Origin: Brachyspira catarrhinii
GTDB lineage: Bacteria > Spirochaetota > Brachyspiria > Brachyspirales > Brachyspiraceae
Length of the DNA: 7,072 bases
Assembly (NCBI RefSeq): GCF_005518285.1
Contig: NZ_SJDU01000095.1
Coordinates: 1 to 7,072 of the forward strand
Direction of reading: 5' to 3'
A model generated the notes under the pieces. That model was not told the DNA's origin. It was given only the letters and a program-made list of their open reading frames with translations, and ran no database searches. A program made the translations under genes and the position numbers. Position 1 is the stretch's first letter. The number at the start of each line of letters is the position of its first letter. Positions 5,595-7,072 of this stretch are shown in pieces.

Positions 5595-6326
5595 TTATGG
5601 ATTTTTAGGACAAACTTTATTCTTATTCATAAAACAATCTCCGCATTTACAATCTTCAATTTTAGGTTTGCAATAATTTCTTCCTATTTCCCAACATAAA
5701 AAATCTATTAATCCTGGAAATTCTGGATTTAACTCTCTTGCCTTATATATTACCATATCAGGACTTGCTTCTTTTTCAACAAAACCAAGTCTATATAGAA
5801 CTCGTCTAATATGGACATCTGGAGATATATCTATACAATAGTAATCTAACATAGGTATTTTGAATTGTCGGGCTAAAATATTGGCAGCCATAGTCGCTAT
5901 TTTTATTCCGCATCCGTAAAATTCTAAAAATCTATAAACTATTGCGGCGCTACTCGGTTTATTTTTCCATATTTTATCAGCTTTTCCATCATATTTATAA
6001 ATAATATGGCAAACTCCTTTATAAAAAATTTCTGCCATATCATTATTATATTTATGAAATTTATTTTTGTTAAATAATTCTTTATAATATTCTTTTCCTT
6101 TTCCTTTAAGTTTATCAATATCGAAATTGCCGAGTTCTTTGTATATTTTATAGGGTATAGCCCAAGCGCGTTCTGCCTTTATTTGTCTATCCATTAAACA
6201 TGCCAAAACAAATGCATGAGGATAATTTTCTAAATCATTTAAAAATTTATTTTGCTCTTCATCGTCAACAAGATGCACAATGGCTTTATCCTCTTTAAAT
6301 AGCTCTTTTGATTTTTTTATTAACAA
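5595..6326 (-). CDS. HhH-GPD DNA glycosylase/AP lyase-like protein with Fe-S loop
   Basis: A 243-residue base-excision-repair protein of the endonuclease III superfamily. Such enzymes remove damaged bases and may cleave the abasic site. MDRQIKAERAW (45-55) matches the position of the endonuclease III SAQ helix. FYGCGIKIA (136-144) is the helix-hairpin-helix, with Lys142 at the place of the endonuclease III catalytic Lys120. PDVHIRRVLYRLGF (169-182) holds Asp170 at the place of catalytic Asp138. The C-terminus has Cys219, 226, 228, 231 and 239, a variant of the C-x6-C-x2-C-x5-C [4Fe-4S] loop. With both catalytic residues present it looks active and bifunctional. It resembles a separate 'iron-sulfur cluster loop' subfamily more than true Nth. 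The TTG at 6326 has no Shine-Dalgarno; see the site at 6342-6358. It is probably read through from mnmA and is likely horizontally acquired. Confidence 0.8.
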   Translation of the reverse strand: MLIKKSKELFKEDKAIVHLVDDEEQNKFLNDLENYPHAFVLACLMDRQIKAERAWAIPYKIYKELGNFDIDKLKGKGKEYYKELFNKNKFHKYNNDMAEIFYKGVCHIIYKYDGKADKIWKNKPSSAAIVYRFLEFYGCGIKIATMAANILARQFKIPMLDYYCIDISPDVHIRRVLYRLGFVEKEASPDMVIYKARELNPEFPGLIDFLCWEIGRNYCKPKIEDCKCGDCFMNKNKVCPKNP

Positions 6327-6341
6327 TGATTTTATTTTATC

Positions 6342-6358
6342 TATTTGGATAATTCCTT
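6342..6358 (-). promoter_or_regulatory. Shine-Dalgarno and ATA codon at the expected glycosylase start
   Basis: On the minus strand AAGGA (6358-6354) is followed after 9 bases by ATA (6344-6342), in frame with the glycosylase, and the frame is open from there (IDKIKSLLIKKSKELF...). The only standard start in frame is TTG 6326, which has no Shine-Dalgarno. The spacing suggests that an original ATG at 6344-6342 became ATA, lowering or abolishing normal initiation. ATT and ATC in the same frame just upstream are other rare-start options. Confidence 0.45.
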
Positions 6359-6449
6359 AAATAATTTTTATATTTATTATATACCATATAATCGTTAAAA
6401 GTTATACCACAAAAATCAATGTTTGTAAAATACAATAAGAAATTATTAT

Positions 6450-6557
6450 AAATTTAATAAACTATTCCGCCGCATAAAACTTCATCGTTATCATAACAAA
6501 CGCATGACTGTCCTTTTGCGACTATTCCCGTTGGCTCTAAAAATTGAATATTTATTT
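6450..6557. repeat. Direct repeat copy 2: mnmA 3' end in the longer gene
   Basis: Partner of 5472-5579. This copy is continuous with the upstream mnmA reading frame and ends with a TAA stop at 6454-6456. Confidence 0.95.
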
Positions 6558-7056
6558 TATCTTCATCTATTGGAATGACTCTCGCCATTGCTCCTTTATG
6601 AGCGCTTCTCGTTTTTACCAAAGCCTCGAATTCGGACTCTTTCGGTTCGGCTATCCAATTAATATTATGAATATTTACTTCTTTTACAAAAGTATAATCT
6701 TTTCCGCCGACATAAACGGTATTTGTTTCGCTATCCAAACCGACTATAAAAAGCGGTTCTTTATAAGCGATTCCGAGTCCCTTTCTCTGCCCAACTGTGT
6801 AATGCCAAATTCCTTTATGATGTCCCAAAACTTTATTCGTTTCTATATGAACTATTTTTCCGTCCAAATCTTCATCGAATAATCTATGATATTCTCCACC
6901 AAAAAAATCTTGACTTTCGTTTTTATCGGCTACCGAAAGATTAAATTTTCTCGCCATCTCTCTCGTCTCTTCTTTCGTATTCTCATACATTGGAAAAATT
7001 ATTCTGCTTAATTGTTTTTGAGTTAATCTATATAAAAAATAAGATTTTGAGTTAAT
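6454..7056 (-). CDS. mnmA: tRNA-specific 2-thiouridylase MnmA, C-terminal part (truncated by window edge/frame break)
   Basis: MnmA adenylates and thiolates U34 of Lys, Glu and Gln tRNAs in the cytoplasm, taking sulfur from a persulfide relay. The similar frame runs from SYFLYRLTQKQLSRIIFP (about 7044 downward), through RKFNLSVADKNESQDFF and GHHKGIWHYTVGQRKGLGI (the strongly conserved HxGxxxYTxGQRKGLGI motif), to PLFIVGLDSETNTVYVG, NWIAEP and the C-terminal barrel ending GGIVY. The N-terminal PP-loop (SGGxDS) and first catalytic Cys are outside the window. The family's second catalytic Cys (SQDIC in many members, Cys199 in E. coli) is replaced here by Phe at 6901-6903. An in-frame TAG at 7057-7059 is created by a 29-bp tandem repeat. 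ATG 6990 would be an internal start, since the family homology extends upstream of it. Read-through to the glycosylase gene is likely, as I see no strong terminator in 6327-6453. Confidence 0.88.
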   Translation of the reverse strand: MNSKSYFLYRLTQKQLSRIIFPMYENTKEETREMARKFNLSVADKNESQDFFGGEYHRLFDEDLDGKIVHIETNKVLGHHKGIWHYTVGQRKGLGIAYKEPLFIVGLDSETNTVYVGGKDYTFVKEVNIHNINWIAEPKESEFEALVKTRSAHKGAMARVIPIDEDKINIQFLEPTGIVAKGQSCVCYDNDEVLCGGIVY

Positions 7057-7072
7057 CTATATAAAAAATAAG
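7015..7072. repeat. 29-bp tandem duplication within mnmA at the window end
   Basis: Bases 7015-7043 and 7044-7072 are identical except at the first position (28 of 29), sharing a TTTTGAGTTAATCTAT core followed by ATAAAAAATAAG. The period of 29 is not a multiple of three, so the second copy shifts the mnmA frame and gives a TAG. The lower copy alone encodes the expected SYFLYRLTQ. The position at the very end of the sequence makes an assembly artefact plausible. Confidence 0.9.

Larger units (their letters stand above)
5580..6557. other. Candidate horizontally acquired insert at the mnmA 3' end
   Basis: The segment between the two mnmA tails (5580-6449) plus one tail copy makes a unit of 978 bp. 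It carries a single gene (HhH-GPD glycosylase) with markedly fewer CpG dinucleotides than either flank. The organisation is that of an element entering at a gene's 3' end and supplying a replacement end. No integrase, terminal inverted repeats or short target-site duplication is visible, so transfer by recombination with a donor mnmA is as likely as site-specific integration. Confidence 0.55.

Noticed and set aside
6327..6449. Terminator or promoter between mnmA and the glycosylase gene on the minus strand
   Set aside because: Only a weak 5-bp ACAAA/TTTGT inverted repeat and TATAAT-like strings without a spaced -35 were seen.
5472..6557. Insertion sequence with transposase or a group I/II intron as the cause of the mnmA tail duplication
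   Set aside because: No transposase, reverse transcriptase or homing-endonuclease motif lies in the insert, there are no terminal inverted repeats, and 108-bp diverged repeats are far too long for an IS target duplication.
6544..6882. 112-residue open frame on the plus strand
   Set aside because: Antisense to mnmA, which has strong family motifs over the same bases.

Overview
This is an AT-rich (roughly 30% GC by eye) chromosomal window from what looks like an anaerobic spirochaete of the Brachyspira type. The taxon is an inference from general resemblance: low GC, many lipoproteins with loose lipoboxes, an orphan OppA-type binding protein, a small outer-membrane barrel protein, a Cys-rich FMN-dependent 2-hydroxy-acid oxidase and a spirochaete-like MnmA tail. 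No rRNA, tRNA, CRISPR array, transposase or integrase was found.

Layout. 62-520: MarR-family regulator, followed by a strong intrinsic terminator. 578-1760: a near-consensus sigma-70 promoter with a palindrome over its predicted start site. It drives an untranslated leader with a five-codon mini-ORF, then two unrecognised exported proteins: an 80-residue peptide with a proline/tryptophan tail, and a lipoprotein with a hydrophobic C-terminal segment. 1907-2545: outer-membrane beta-barrel-like protein, with its own terminator. 2632-4327: consensus promoter and an OppA-like lipoprotein without permease genes. 4451-5464: FMN-dependent alpha-hydroxy-acid oxidising protein with an N-terminal cysteine cluster. 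5476-7072 (minus strand): mnmA 3' part, an HhH-GPD/FeS DNA glycosylase gene, and a second, detached copy of the last ~100 bp of mnmA.

The most informative structure is at the right. The 3' end of mnmA occurs twice, 978 bp apart (5472-5579 and 6450-6557; 102 of 108 bases identical), and the glycosylase gene lies between the copies. Five of the six differences fall at third codon positions, so the copies probably diverged as functional mnmA ends in different lineages before being brought together. The glycosylase gene has far fewer CpG dinucleotides than its neighbours. Together this points to horizontal insertion of a one-gene cassette at the mnmA 3' end, with the gene end rebuilt by an imported tail.

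The left half could be a MarR-controlled envelope or secretion module, but no function can be assigned to the two small exported proteins. At the extreme right a 29-bp tandem duplication puts mnmA out of frame. It may be a real mutation or an assembly artefact at the sequence end.
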